DNA of 64,000 nt. Source: Perognathus longimembris pacificus (Eukaryota > Chordata > Mammalia > Rodentia > Heteromyidae). Shown one piece after another: positions 1 through 11,433 of the stretch (its first letter is position 1; each line of letters opens with the position of its first letter). The stretch lies in contig NC_063162.1 in assembly GCF_023159225.1 (NCBI RefSeq), forward strand, positions 101,820,094 to 101,884,093. The letters run 5' to 3'. A program made the translations under genes and the position numbers. Under the pieces are notes generated by a model. The model saw only the letters and a program-made list of their open reading frames with translations. It searched no databases and was not told the DNA's origin.

Positions 1-473
1 GAAACATCAGCACATTGTCTCTGATTTTAAGCAGCCATGCATTGCTTAGTCATGTGGGTAAGTTTTAAGGAACTTGCCAGAAGGAAGTATGTATTGATAC
101 AAACTAAGATGGCAACAAGCACTAGGTAACCACCCATTGTCTGGTCCACTGTGGACCAGAATGCCATTTTGTGGCTCATGGCTGTAAGTCTGTCTAATTG
201 TCAGCTTCATGTCTGGCGCTCTCCAATCTTTTGTTACATTGCATGGCATTTCCTCTCTCCTGCATATGTGTTTTTTCCCAAAAGAGGGAAAAACCTGTGG
301 GATGACTAAATGAAGGGAGCAGGGTGGAAAAAGGTGAGATAAACTAGAAAGGACATATACAAAAGATAATATCACCAAGCAGTTCTCTTTCCATTCTCCA
401 AAGACTTGATTCATTCACTTAAGTGAACCAACACATTTTTGGTTTTGGTCTTTAAGACAGGCTGGCCTCTGTT
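1..473. other. Non-coding sequence, no gene recognised
   Basis: No recognised repeat, exon or RNA gene. A 122-codon minus-strand open frame lies here, but it has no family resemblance, no splice context and ordinary composition, so I treat it as chance. Confidence 0.5.
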
Positions 474-482
474 TTAAGTGCC

Positions 483-726
483 ACGTGAAGGGTTTTTTTT
501 TTGTTGTTGTTGTTTGTTTGTTTGTTTTTCCAGTCCGGGGGCTTGGACTCAGGGCCTGAGCACTGTCCCTGGCTTCTTTTTGCTCAAGGCTATCACTCTA
601 CCTCTACCTCTTGAGCCACAGCATCATTTCTGGCTTTTTCTCTTTATGTGGTGCTGAGGAATCAAACCCAGGGCTTCTTCATGCATGCTAGGCAAGCACT
701 GTACCACTAAGCCATATTCCCAGCCC
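483..726 (-). mobile_element. IDL-Geo dimeric SINE
   Basis: On the plus strand this begins with a T/GTTT-rich tract (the inverted A-rich tail). It then shows the inverted right monomer (gcctgagcactgtccctggc, ctcaaggctatcactc) and the inverted ID-like left monomer ending in cagccc. A 9-bp direct repeat, ttaagtgcc, lies at 474-482 and 727-735. About 10 bases (acgtgaaggg) between the left repeat and the T tract are unexplained and may be a degraded tail. Inserted in reverse orientation by L1 machinery. Confidence 0.85.
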
Positions 727-735
727 TTAAGTGCC

Positions 736-1264
736 TTATGAATATTAACTTATCTAAATAAAGTAACAATGCTAGTAACAACTCTGTATGTAGGATCTGT
801 TATTATCCTGTTTTAGAGAAAAGTAAAGGTGAGTTCTTTACAGGAGATCACAAGAACCAAACTTACCCAAGTATTTCACGATTATGATTGGGCTCTTAAC
901 CTCAACATTTGTGCTGCCTCTTAATTCTGGTATGTTTTTTAAAATATGGACTATCTACATTAAATAAAATATAGAATATTCTATATTCTACCTATAGGGG
1001 ATTTGAAAATGAAGTAGAATATAAAGGGGGAACAATAACTCCCATAATGACAAGCATACTGTTAATAATCTTCAATTTTTGTTTCTCTCTATGAATTTTC
1101 TACTTCATACTGACATTACATACACAAATTTATTTCCTAGTTTTTCCTTAATAGTTTATAATAAGCACCTTCTGATAGTCCCCAAATTCTTTTTAAAAAT
1201 ATAATTTTAAAGATATATTTCTATGTATTCAAATTACTAATGTTTTACTCATAACTAATCTTTT
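736..1264. other. AT-rich non-coding sequence
   Basis: AT-rich sequence with no open frame of note, no repeat I can name and no RNA gene. Confidence 0.5.
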
Positions 1265-1267
1265 CTC

Positions 1268-1478
1268 TTTTTTGGAGAGAGGGACATATTAGGGTTTCAA
1301 AATAGGGCCTTGCCCTTGCTCACTTGAACCATGTCTCCAGCCCTGCTATTTGCTGGTTAATTTTAGCAATTGAATCTAGCAGTCTTTTCTGCTCCTATGG
1401 ACTCCAAATCATGATCCTCAGATCTCAGCTTCCTGAATAGCTAGGATTGTAGGCATAAGCCAGTGGGGCCTGCCTTAT
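1268..1478 (-). mobile_element. Degraded B1-like/Geo SINE
   Basis: The right part retains the inverted 7SL/B1-like monomer (atgatcctcagatctcagct followed by tgaatagctaggatt). The left part, with tRNA-like remnants, is heavily diverged. No TSD is visible, which fits an old insertion. Confidence 0.6.
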
Positions 1479-1514
1479 TTTGTCATTTTTTTTAAAAAAG
1501 AAAGATATTTATAT

Positions 1515-1635
1515 TTTAGGGAGGAAGTAACAAACAGTACAAGAAATGTACCCACGGCCTAAAATATGTAACTGTAACCCCTCTGTTAATCACTTTGACA
1601 ATAGATAAGTAATTATTAATAAAAAAGTATTATTT
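1515..1635 (+). mobile_element. L1 (family A) 3' UTR remnant
   Basis: Matches the 3' end of the family A L1s elsewhere in the window: aacaaacagtacaagaaatg, a tatgtaactgtaaccc-like stretch, a tctgttaatcactttgacaa-like end and an A-rich tail. Only the extreme 3' end is present, typical of severe 5' truncation. Confidence 0.7.
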
Positions 1636-1639
1636 GACA

Positions 1640-1990
1640 GTTTATAGATGGAATATATATTGGTTACTGAAAATGGAAATAAAGAGAAAGAACACTGTTT
1701 AGTATTTAATTCCATAAATGGCATGTTCCCCATGTCAGACATTGGAGAAAACTCAAAGCTACAATTGCTCTGTTTGAAAGACTAATACTGCATAAAAAGT
1801 TGATAGAAAAAGAAAGCAATCATTTAGTTTATCACTCAGAGATAGCCACCACTATAGTTATGCATATGACCTCTCAAATATGTATTATGTTTCTGGGTCC
1901 TTACACTTTAATTTTTCTAATATGTCACTGTAAATTTTTAAATATTTGATAAAACTTTGAGAATTTTATGGTGAATACTTGAATACTACA
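1640..1990. other. AT-rich non-coding sequence
   Basis: No gene. A faint resemblance to old L1 sequence around 1790-1900 (gatagccaccactatagtta) is too weak to annotate. Confidence 0.4.
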
Positions 1991-2275
1991 CTGTTTAGAT
2001 TCTGCTCCTTATGTATACCAAATCCCCCAAAACTTGATAGCATACAGCAATGTATTATCTTACAGTTTGGAAATAAGTCTCGCTCGAGTATGTGGATGTA
2101 GACAGGGCTGCATATCTTTCTGGAATTGTTAGATAGATTCTATTTGCTTGTCTTTTCCAGCTTCTAACAGCCACTGCTCCTGCCCGCCTCCCCTAGCTGC
2201 AAAACCAGCAACCTTGAATTTCTCTGACTCCTTCTCTACAGTTTCATCTTCATCCTATTCTCCTTTTCTGTTGTA
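1990..2275 (+). mobile_element. Ancient interspersed repeat, class uncertain
   Basis: Phrases such as aatgtattatcttacagttt, agggctgcatatctttctgg, ttttccagcttctaacagcc and ccagcaacc...tctctgactcc occur in the order I know from a mammalian-wide old repeat whose name I cannot fix. A related copy lies at 29363-30170. Confidence 0.4.
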
Positions 2276-2289
2276 AAAACTGATTTCCT

Positions 2290-2620
2290 CCTAAAACTTT
2301 GTTTAAACAAAGGTTTCCATGACCAATGTCTAATTCTAATGTGATAATTCAACTTCCTTTGATGCTATATTCATTGTATTTCATTAAAAAAAATAGACCA
2401 GGAACCTTGGCCATTGGATATTTATAACAACATTTCTGAAACATACAAAATTATCAATGTAGGCAGATGGCTGTAGGCCGCCAATGAACAATAGCATACC
2501 TATTCCACCATGATTTTGCAGGCCAGAGAAGGCAAGCACCCTCATTTTTATGAGCCTAGGAGACATATTTAGATTCAAATCCTAACAGCATCCTAGATCA
2601 CACATTTGGTCTTTTTGATC
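2290..2620. other. Non-coding sequence
   Basis: No gene, RNA or clear repeat. A 64-codon minus-strand frame here has no recognisable features. Confidence 0.4.
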
Positions 2621-3238
2621 ATACTCATTTTAACAGAAGATACTTCATTGTGGTTTTGACTTGCATTCACCTGATGATTAGTGATTTGGAATACTTGTTC
2701 CTGTGACATTTGAACCATGTTCCCAAGACATTTGTGTATCTTCTTTTGAGAACTTTCCATTTAGTTCCTTTTTCCATTTTTAAATTAAGTAGTTTCTTTT
2801 GCTAATGAATTATTTGTGTTTCTCATGTGTTTGGATATTATCTGATGCATACAATGCAGACAGTTCCTCTCATTTTACAGGTTGCCTCTTTGCCCTGTTG
2901 ATTGTTTCCTTGGCTACGCAGAGCTTCTTAATTTGATGTGGTTCCATCTGTCTATTTTTGCATTTGTGGTCTGTGGTTTTGAGTTTACTTCCAAACAACG
3001 ATTGCCTAGATCAGTCACAGAGCTTTCCTGTATGCCATCTTTGTGGGTTTGTTTTTTTAGTAGTTTCATTTCTTACATTTATATTTTAAGGCTTTAGAGT
3101 TGGCTTTTGCAAATAGTGTGAGATAAGGGTCTAACCTCTTGTTTGATATGTGGGTTTCCAGTTTCTCCTACAACATTGATTGAAGAGTTGTTATTTTCCT
3201 GCATTGTATTCTCAGCATTTTATCAAAATTCAATTCAG

Positions 3239-3814
3239 ATGAGAATGGCCAAGAGACATATGAAAAAGTGCTCTACATCACTGGCCATTAAGGAAATGCA
3301 AATCAAAACAACACTGAGATTCCATCTCACCCCAGTAAGAATGTCATATATCAAGAAAACTAACAATAACAGTTGTTGGAGGGGATGTGGCCAAAAGGGA
3401 ACCCTACTTCATTGTTGGTGGGAATGTAAACTGGTTCAGCCACTCTGGCAAGCAGTATGGAGATTCCTCAGAAGGCTAAATGTAGAACTCCCCTATGACC
3501 CAGCAACCCCACTTTTGGGTATTTATCCAAAAAACTACAAACAAAATCACAGAAAAGCCACCAGCACAACAACGTTCATTGCAGCGCAATTTGTCATAGC
3601 GAGAATCTGGAACCAACCCAGATGCCCCTCCGTAGACGAATGGATCAGGAAAATGTGGTACATATACACAATGGAATTTTATGCCTCTATCAGAAAGAAT
3701 GACATTGCCCCATTTGTAAGGAAATGGAAAGACTTGGAAAAAATTATACTAAGTGAAGTGAGCCAGACCCAAAGAAACATGGACTCTATGGTCTCCCTTA
3801 TTGGGAATAATTAG
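3239..3814 (+). pseudogene. L1 ORF2 C-terminal fragment
   Basis: An open frame of about 190 codons ends in SLIGNN and a stop at 3812-3814. It encodes the C-terminal domain of L1 ORF2p, including the zinc-knuckle-like motif CX3CX7HX4C ([18 protein letters not shown]). In characterised L1s this region is needed for RNP formation and reverse transcription. The endonuclease and reverse transcriptase domains are absent because of 5' truncation. The upstream methionine at 3143 belongs to the older host repeat, not to L1, so the open frame is partly a chance fusion. Confidence 0.9.
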
Positions 3815-4186
3815 CACAGGTTTAGGCAAGTTACAACAGAGGATCACAGGAGCCCAATAGCTATACCCTTATGATCACATAAGATAATGCTAAGTGAAAT
3901 GAACTCCATTTTAGGAAAATGATTGTTATATCACAGTTGTAACTACTTTCAACATCCCATGTGTATCTAGTTTCTACTATTGATGATGTTCGTGTATCAC
4001 CTTCTTGTGATTGTATCTACACTATCTCTGTAATCTTATCTGAGTGTATGGGAAACAGTGTGTACTGGTATTAGAATAAGGAAATTCAAAGGGAAGACCA
4101 AAATTGAGAGACAAAGGGTAAAATACGAGAAACAACAACAAAAGCAATACTTGCAAAACTGTTTGGTGTAAGTGAACTGAACACCT

Positions 4187-4232
4187 CAGTGGGGGAAAGG
4201 GTAAGGGGGAGGGGGAGGGGGTATGAGGGACA
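4187..4232 (+). other. G-rich polypurine tract in L1 3' UTR (G4-capable)
   Basis: Runs of three to five or more G separated by A or TA (gggggaaagggtaaggggga and on to gggggtatgaggg). Polypurine tracts able to form quadruplexes are a known feature of mammalian L1 3' UTRs. The same tract occurs in the family A copy at 50787-50823 and inverted at 19335-19385 and 56155-56190. Confidence 0.75.
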
Positions 4233-4822
4233 AGGTAACAAACAGTACAAGAAATGTATCCAATGCCTAACGTATGAAACTGTAAACTCTCTGTACATCA
4301 GTTTTATAATAAAAATTTAAAAAAACATTCAATTCAGTATAAATGTTTGGATTTTATTCTAGATCCTGTATGCTGTTCCAAAAGTCTATGTATCTGTTTA
4401 TATGCAGTACCATTTTGTTTTATTACCATAGCTCCATAGGTATTTTGGGTTTTGTTTTTTTTTTTGTTTCTTGTAGGCCAATACCTACAAGTAGAGTTGA
4501 ATAATATAGTTTTTTTTTTTTAATTAGGAGAAACTTTAGAAAGTTTTTCAAAATGATTGTATTATTGTATTCTCCCACTAACTTCAGTAGATCTTTGCCA
4601 TCTTTGGGTGCTGTTAGTGTTTTAATTTTAGCCATGTTGGAGGGAGGTGTCTCATGTGGTTTTGATTTGTGTATCATTGATAGCTAATGATGCCAAGCAT
4701 GGTTCATGTATTTATTATCCTTCAAAGGTTTCTTTTGTTAGTATATGATTGAATGCTTTCTCATTTTTGATAGTTTTATTTGAAGTAGTAAATTATTCTG
4801 CATTTCAGTTGGGTTTTTGTTT

Positions 4823-4884
4823 TGTGTGTGTGTGCATGTAGTGTGCATGTGTGTGTGTGCACATGTGTGCACGTGCACACACAC
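4823..4884. repeat. TG/CA microsatellite, imperfect
   Basis: Alternating tgtgtg/catg followed by cacaca. It changes strand sense around 4860-4872, making a short near-palindrome (gtgcacatgtgtgcacgtgc). It adjoins the 3' end of an inverted SINE, a common place for microsatellite birth. Confidence 0.85.
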
Positions 4885-5325
4885 ACTGCTTCTGAGGCTT
4901 GAACTCAGGGCCTGGGCACTGTCCCTGAGCTTTGTTGCTCAAGGCTAGCATTCTGTTACTTGAGTCACAGCTCCACTTCCAGCTATTTTGGTGCTTAATT
5001 GGAGATAAAAGTTTCATAGAGGGCTGGGAATATGGCCTAGTGGCAAGAGTGCTTGCCTCATATACATAAAGCCCTGGGTTTGGTTCCCCAGCTCCACATA
5101 TATAGAAATAGCCAGAAACGACTGTGGCTCAAGTGGTAGAGTGCTAGCCTTGAGCAAAAAGGAAACCAGAGACAGTGCTCAGGCCCTGAGTCCAAGGCCC
5201 AGGACTGGCAAAAAAAAAAAAAAGTTTCATAGACTTTCCTGCCTGGGCTGGCTTCCAGCCTAGATCCTCAGATCACAGCCTCCTGAGTAACTAGGATTAT
5301 AGGCATGCACCTTGGATGCCCAGCT
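4885..5325 (-). mobile_element. B1-like/Geo dimeric SINE, split by a younger SINE
   Basis: 4885-5006 holds the inverted right (Geo-type) monomer, with cactgtccctgagctttg and gctcaaggctagcattctg. 5233-5325 holds the inverted 7SL/B1-like left monomer, with tcctgcctgggctggcttcc and cagcctcctgagtaactagg. They are separated by an IDL-Geo insertion with a TSD, so they form one older SINE. Confidence 0.8.
5021..5219 (+). mobile_element. IDL-Geo SINE nested in another SINE
   Basis: Starts gggctgggaatatggcctag (ID-like left monomer with a Pol III A box), passes ggtttggttcccc (B box), then the right monomer (tggctcaagtggtagagtgc) and an A tail. A 14-bp TSD, aaaagtttcataga, lies at 5007-5020 and 5220-5233. 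Confidence 0.93.
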
Positions 5326-5369
5326 CCCAGTTGTTTTTATATTGGCGGATGATTTAAAATAAGACATCA

Positions 5370-6525
5370 GGAGGAGAAAGATGGTGCCGACAGAATAGGG
5401 AGGCACCCGACTCGCTCCAACTGAATAGCGAGCTGGGAACTCCAACACCCAACACCCCACCAAGAACCCAGCAAAACCAGCAGCCAGAAGCAGTGGAGAA
5501 ACGCAGGAAAACAAAAAGGAGCAAAAAAGAAGAACCAAAAACCTAAATGGAGCCAGAGAATCTCCGGGGCACCCTCCCCCCACCAGCCGACCCTGGCCCA
5601 AACAGGGCCAGGCTGGGAAAGGGGAACCCGGTGATGGGCAGACAAGCTGCCAGGAGCGCAGAATTCAGATAGCGGGAGACCCCACGGACACAAGGCAGGG
5701 TGCAGACCAAGACACACACCGGCAGCGACGAGAAGTTCGGGTCCACACCGGGTTTGGAGAAGGGAACCCAGCGCGGCAGAAAGAGGGAACCGGGGAAGCC
5801 ACCACGACACTTCGCCAACCCCTGAAGGGCCAACGGCTGCGCGGGACACACACACAAAGCAGCAACTGTGAGTCCCCCATTATCCCCTCCCCCAACGGGA
5901 GACCCAAGCCCGAAAAGAAGCTAGATCTCCCTCCCTCCCCCTCCCCAACCCGAGGGAACAAAGAACCCCCAAATCAGGCGGGGAGCTCCCATCAGGCACT
6001 GGGAAGTCAGTTTAGCAGGGGAAGGGCGGAGCAACCCCAAGGCCCCACAGGTTCCTGAACTGGCAGAACCAGCCCCGCCCCTTTCCCAACAGGGGCAAGC
6101 CCCACCTGAGGCGCCTGGACCTCGCAGACTCTTACAACTAAAATCACAGGCGCTGGTGGGCAATACCAGCCCAGCAGGGTCACCTGGGCCTGATCACGTC
6201 CCCCCCTCGCAGCGGAGGCGAGGTCTGAGGGTGCCAACCCACACCCAGACAGTCGATCCCACTGGGCCCCACACATACCACCCCCCCCAATGGACTCGCG
6301 GGAGGGCGCAAGCACAACCCAACAACCCAGGGCTCGCTCTGGGAGGCATATCCCGCTAAAGTCCCTGTTGTAGTGGATGCACAGCGCACAGGAGGGCAGG
6401 GCCCCCGGCGACAGCGCCCGCTCTAGTAGACATACCCTGCACTGGTGGGCGGGGCCACAGCGACAGCACCTGCTGCCATAGACACGCCTACACAGAAGGG
6501 AGGGAAGACCTACACAGATTTCCAG
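5370..6525 (+). promoter_or_regulatory. L1 5' leader (internal promoter region)
   Basis: GC-rich and CpG-containing, unlike the AT-rich flanks. At 5378-5384 the sequence aagatgg just inside the 5' end matches the core of a YY1 site in the position where human L1 has one; YY1 there is known to set accurate initiation. No TATA box is seen, as expected for an L1 Pol II internal promoter. Long antisense open frames here (up to 162 codons, 5367-5855) follow from low stop density in GC-rich DNA. Promoter activity is inferred. Confidence 0.75.
6372..6500 (+). repeat. Tandem repeat of about 53 bp in the L1 leader, 2+ units
   Basis: Units start at 6372 (agtggatgcacagcgca), 6425 (agtagacataccctgca) and 6478 (atagacacgcctacaca, partial). 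They share gggc(a/g)gggcc followed by agcgacagc-like cores. They lie directly before the ORF1 start. A similar 54-bp array is in the other leader-bearing copy (44911-45069). Confidence 0.7.
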
Positions 6526-7694
6526 ATGCGCAAATCACAAAGAAACATAACTCAGTTCATCAAAGGGCAAGCCAACTCGCCAGCTCCAAAAAGCAGCATG
6601 ACTGAAGAGGAGATGGAGACTAAAAAAGCAAATGAGGCCATGTTAACAGGAATGATGGAAAGCGTCAGAAATGAAATCAGAAAACAATTCCAGGAGTTTA
6701 GAGCGGAAATCTGGAAGGACACCCAGGAAGCCAAGAAAGAAATGGAAGCAAAAATGGATACAATGCAAGCCTTTTTTAAAGAAATGGAAGTAAAAATGGA
6801 TACAATGCAAGCTGCCTTTAAAGAAAATCTCCACATCCTGAGAATTGAAATGCATGAAAAAATAGATTTAAAATACAACTCTTTAAAGGAAGAAATTTCC
6901 ATGATCAGAGCTGATATGACAACCATAAATAGCTCTCTGACATCCATAAACTCCGCAATTGAAACCATAACACAAAGAGTGGACCATATAGAATCCAGAA
7001 TCTCTCGCCTGGACGATGAAGCAGCTGACAACAACCAGAAAATGAACACACTCCAAGAAAAGGTGAAGCTTCAGGGCAGACTAATCCAGGAACTAATGGA
7101 CAAAGACAAGAGATATAATCTGCGCATAATTGGAATAGAAGAAGGAGCCAATACCAGAACAGAGGGCTTAATCATGTTCTCAATAAAGTTATTGCAGAAA
7201 ACTTCCCCAATCTCACAGAAGACCCCATCCAGGTAACCGAAGCCTATAGGACACCAAGCAGGCCAGACCCCTGGAAAGCCACCCCAAGGCACATAATATT
7301 CAAGACTACAGACCTCAAGATTAAAGAGCAAATTCTGAATTCAGCCAAAGCGAAGAAGGAAACTTTCTTCAATGGGAAGAGGATTCGAATAACATCCAAC
7401 TTATCCACACAAACTTACCAAGCTCGAAGTGAGTGGAAGAACACCATCCAAGTACTTCAGAATAACAATTTACAACCTCGGATCAAATATCCAGCGAAAT
7501 TGGAGTTCACATTCGAAGGGAAAACCAGATCTTTCCACACCAAAGAGGAGCTAAAGGAGTATGTAAATAAAAAACCAGCCCTACAGCGAATTTTAAGAGG
7601 GGAACCCCACCCAACAGAGATCGTAAAAGACACACAGACAGAATCAGAAAGAAACTTCAATAGCCAAAGTCCAGCAGAAAGACCAGCTCACTAA
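6526..7694 (+). pseudogene. L1 ORF1 (RNA-binding chaperone), frameshifted
   Basis: Encodes L1 ORF1p, a trimeric cytoplasmic RNA-binding protein that coats L1 RNA. I choose the ATG at 6526 (MRKSQRNITQ); an in-frame ATG at 6445 lies in the tandem-repeat leader. An N-terminal part is followed by a heptad-rich coiled coil (about 6620-7080) that contains a 14-residue tandem duplication. Then come the RRM start (RYNLRIIGIEE, about 7111-7143) and, after a frameshift at about 7150-7180, the rest of the RRM (ATPRHIIFK) and the C-terminal domain (YPAKLEFTFEGK) to the stop at 7692-7694. Total about 389 codons. It is followed closely by ORF2. The single net frame change inactivates it. Confidence 0.9.
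6736..6819 (+). repeat. 42-bp tandem duplication in ORF1 coiled coil
   Basis: Two adjacent 42-bp units (6736-6777 and 6778-6819) encode KEMEAKMDTMQAFF and KEMEVKMDTMQAAF. Fourteen residues are exactly two heptads, so the coiled-coil register is kept. The ORF1 copy at 43418-44546 has only one unit. Confidence 0.95.
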
Positions 7695-7739
7695 AGACAA
7701 GAAAAAAAAGAGGAAAAAACAGCCCAACAAGAAAATGGA

Positions 7740-10700
7740 AGGAGAAAAAAACACCCTTATCCTTGATCTCTTTAAATATAAATGGTTTAAACTCCCTGAT
7801 AAAGAGGAGTAGACTGGCAGAATGGATTCACAAACAAAAAGTTGACAACTGCTGTCTACAAGAGACCCACCTTACAGCAAGGGACAAAATAGGCTTCGAA
7901 TGAAAGGATGGAGGAAGATCTACCAAGCAAATGCACCCACCAAAACGGCAGGTGTAGCCATTCTGATCTCAGACAAGCTGGACTTCTCATTAAAGTTAAC
8001 TCAAAAAGACAAAGAAGGGCACTACATATTAATACAAGGAAAAATCCAGAATCAAGAAATCACGGTGATAAATGTATACTCACCGAACAAAAGAGGCCCT
8101 ACATATGTCAAGCAAATTCTCACAGAATTACAGAGCAAGATAGACGCAAACACAATCATAGTGGGTGACTTTAATACTCCTCTCTCTCCAAGAGACAGAT
8201 CCAACACCCAGAGGATTAGTAAGGGAGCTGAGGACCTAAATAACACCATTTCCCAAATGGATCTAACAGACCTATATAGAACCTTCGACCCTACAGAGAC
8301 CCAATACACCTTCTTTACAGCAGCCCATGGATCATATTCCAAAATAGACCACGTCATAGCCCACACAAAGAACCTCAGCAAATACAAAAGTATTGACGTC
8401 ATCCCATGTATTATATCTGATCACAGTGGATTAAAGGTAACCCTCAACAACAAAGGATACCACAGAGGCTATACACACTCTTAGAGAATAAACCCCACGC
8501 TGCTATCCAACACTTGGGCCACTGACCAAATTAAAGATGAAATCAACGAATTCATAAGCCACAATGACAAAGAAAACACATCACAAAGAAACCTATGGGA
8601 CACAGCTAAGGCAGTACTGAGGGGCAAGATCATTGCACTCAGCACCCACATTAAAAGAATGGAAGCAGAGCAGGTGAATACCCTCACGATGAAACTAAAA
8701 CAACTGGAGAAACAAGAAATGACAGAATCTAAAACGACTAGGAGGGGAGAGATCACAAAGATTAAAGAAGAGATAAATCTGATTGAAAATAGAAAGACCA
8801 TTCAACAAATAAATAAGACTAAAAGCTGGTTCTTTGAGAAAATAAACAAAATTGACAGACCCCTTGCAAGACTTACAAAAAAATGAAGAGAAGAGACTCA
8901 TATACGTAAAATCAGGGACTCCACCAGAAAAATTACAACAAGTACACACGATATTCAAACAATCATAAGGAGCTATTTCCAAAACCTCTACTCAGCAAAA
9001 AACAATAATTTTACAGAAATGGATCAATTCTTACAGAAGTACAAACTGCCCAAACTGAACCAAGAAGAAATAAATCAACTAAATAAACCAATAACTTACA
9101 GCAAGATACAGGGGTAATCAAGAACCTCCCAACAAAGAAAAGCCCAGGCACAGATGGATTCACCAACGAATTCTACAAAACCTTTAGTGAGGAGCTAATA
9201 CCAATACTCCTCAAACTCTTCCACGAAATAGAAACAGAGGGAGAAATCCCAAACTCATTCTATGAAGCTAATATCATACTCATTCCCAAACCAGGCAAAG
9301 ACCCAACAAAAAAAGAGAACTACAAACCAATATCACTAATGAACACAGACGCAAAGCTCCTCAATAAAATATTAGCTAACAGGATCCAGAAACTGATCAA
9401 GAAAATCATACATCATGACCAAGTAGGCTTCATCCCTCAGTCACAAGGATAGTTCAACATCCATAAATCAATCAACGTAATTCACCACATAAACAGATCT
9501 AAAATTAAGAATTACATTGTTATCTCAGTCGATGCCCAAAAAGCCTTTGACAAAATACAACATCCATACCTATTAAAAGCTTTGGAGAGAACAGGAATAG
9601 ATGGAACATTCCTCAAAACAATAAAAGCCATATACAACAGACCAAGTGCTAATATCATATTAAATGGAGAGAAACTTAAATCATTCCCCCTAAACTCAGG
9701 AACAAGACAAGGATGCCCACTCTCCCCACTTCTGTTCAACATAGTGCTGGAATCCCTAGCCATAGCAATAAGGCAAGAGGAGGACATCAAAGGGATCCAC
9801 ATCGGCAAGGAAGAAATCAAGTTATCCCTATTTGCAGATGACATGATCTTATATCTGAAGGACCCAAAAAACTCAGTACCCAAACTCCTACACCTAATAA
9901 ACCAATTTGGCAAAGTAGCAGGATACAAAATCAATCCACAAAAGTCAGCAGCTTTTCTGTACACCAGCAATAGACAAACAGAAAAGGAAATTATGGAAAC
10001 AATTCCATTTACAGTAGCCAGAAAAAGAATAAAGTACCTAGGGATCAACTTAACCAAGGACATGACAGACCTATTCAATGAAAACTACAAAAATCTAATA
10101 AGGGAAATCAAAGAAGACACAAATAGAGAAACCAATCCATAAATTCATATGTAACAGCAAAAAACCTAGAATAGCCAAAGCATTTCTAGGCAAAAAAAGC
10201 AGTGCAGGAGGTATCACAATACCAGACTTCAAGCTCTACTACAAGGCCATCATAACAAAAACAGCATGGTATTGGTATAAAAACAGATCGGAAGACCAAT
10301 GGATTAGAATTGAAGACCCAGAAATAAAACCACACTCTTACAGCCAACTGATATTCGACAAAGGAGCTAAAGACATACAATGGAATAAACATAGCCTCTT
10401 CAACTACTGGTGCTGGGAGAACTGGGCAGCCATATGCTGAAAACTCAAAGTAGACCCAAGCCTATCACCATGCACCAAGATCAACTCAAAATGGATCAAG
10501 GACCTCAATATCAGACCTGAATCCTTGAAACTACTGAAAGACAGAATAGGAAAGACGCTAGAACTTACAGGCACAGGAAGGAACTTCCTGAATAGAGTCC
10601 CAGGGGCACAACAAATAGGGGAAAGACTCGACAAATGGGACTACTACAAATTAAAAAGTTTCTGCACAGCTAAGGTCATAACCACCAAAATAGAAAGACA

Positions 10701-11433
10701 GCCAACGATATGGGAAAGGATATTTACCAGCACAGCAACAGACAAAGGCCTGATATCTGTCATCTACAGAGAACTCAAAAAACTAAGCCCCTCCAAGCCC
10801 AATAAACCTATTAGGAAATGGGCAAAGGAGCTAAAGAGAGACTTCACAAGAGAAGATATAAAAATGGCAAAGAAACACATGAGGAAATGCTCAACATCCC
10901 TGCTAGTAAAGGAAATGCAAATAAAAACAACCCTGTGATACCACCTCACCCCAGTTAGAATGGCCTATACTCTGAACTCAGGAAACAACAAATGCTGGAG
11001 TGGCTGTGGGGAAAGAGGAACCCTTCTCCACTTTTGGTGGGAGTGCAAATTAGTACAACCACTTTGGAAAACAGTATGGAGGTTTCTCAAAAAGCTCAAT
11101 ATAGACCTACCCTATGACCCAGCCATACCACTCCTAGGCATCTATCCTAAACAGCAAAACCCAAGATATCAAAAAGACATTTGTACTTCCATGTTTATCG
11201 CGGCACAATTCACAATAGCCAAAATATGGAAACAACCCAGATGCCCCTCCACAGATGAATGGATCAAAAAAATATGGTACTTATACACAATGGAATACTA
11301 CATAGCGATTAGGAATGGTGAAATATTGTTATTCACAGGGAAATGGTCAGAACTCGAACAAATAATGTTGGGTGAGGCAAGCCTAGAACACAGAAAACAA
11401 AGGGGCATGATCTCTCTGATATATGACTGTTAA
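7740..11433 (+). pseudogene. L1 ORF2 (endonuclease/reverse transcriptase), several breaks
   Basis: Encodes the L1 ORF2p endonuclease and reverse transcriptase of target-primed reverse transcription. Visible in order: the N-terminal NINGLN and QETHL endonuclease motifs (about 7776-7875); after a frameshift, the GDFNTPLS and SDHSG endonuclease motifs (7900-8484); a linker; the RT finger motif [11 protein letters not shown] (about 9142-9175); the [17 protein letters not shown] motif (about 9690-9740); the catalytic FADD (about 9831); and the C-terminal zinc-knuckle region [18 protein letters not shown] (10990-11050), stop at 11431-11433. The knuckle has HF where other copies have HC, but the spacing Cys and His remain. 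Stops or frameshifts near 7895, 8484, 8884, 9115, 9450, 10140 and 10440 make it inactive. Confidence 0.9.

Larger units (their letters stand above)
3239..4326 (+). mobile_element. L1 family A, 5'-truncated (about 1.1 kb)
   Basis: Contains the last ~190 codons of ORF2, a 3' UTR and an A-rich end (ataaaaatttaaaaaaa). An 11-bp TSD, attcaattcag, lies at 3228-3238 and 4327-4337, so both boundaries are seen directly. It starts at the codons for RMAKRH and is inserted into an ancient L1. The open ORF2 C-terminus and clear TSD suggest a fairly young insertion. Confidence 0.92.
2625..4800 (-). mobile_element. Ancient L1, 3' half of ORF2, split by a younger L1
   Basis: 2625-3227 and 4338-4800 read, on the minus strand, as heavily diverged L1 ORF2 C-terminal DNA. 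Landmarks in plus-strand reading are cttcttttgagaactttcca, a turnover into agcttcttaatttgatgtgg, and ctatgtatctgtttatatgc followed by taccatagctccata. The order is colinear with younger L1s in the window. It is interrupted at 3239-4326 by a family A L1 whose TSD joins the two halves. No reading frame survives. Confidence 0.65.

Noticed and set aside
2882..3097. 71-codon open frame with hydrophobic segments
   Set aside because: Lies antisense within an ancient minus-strand L1; no independent support.
5367..5855. 162-codon antisense frame in an L1 leader, reminiscent of primate ORF0
   Set aside because: Not kept in the other leader-bearing copy, whose corresponding 5' end is unrelated; overlapping antisense frames in all three phases point to low stop density.
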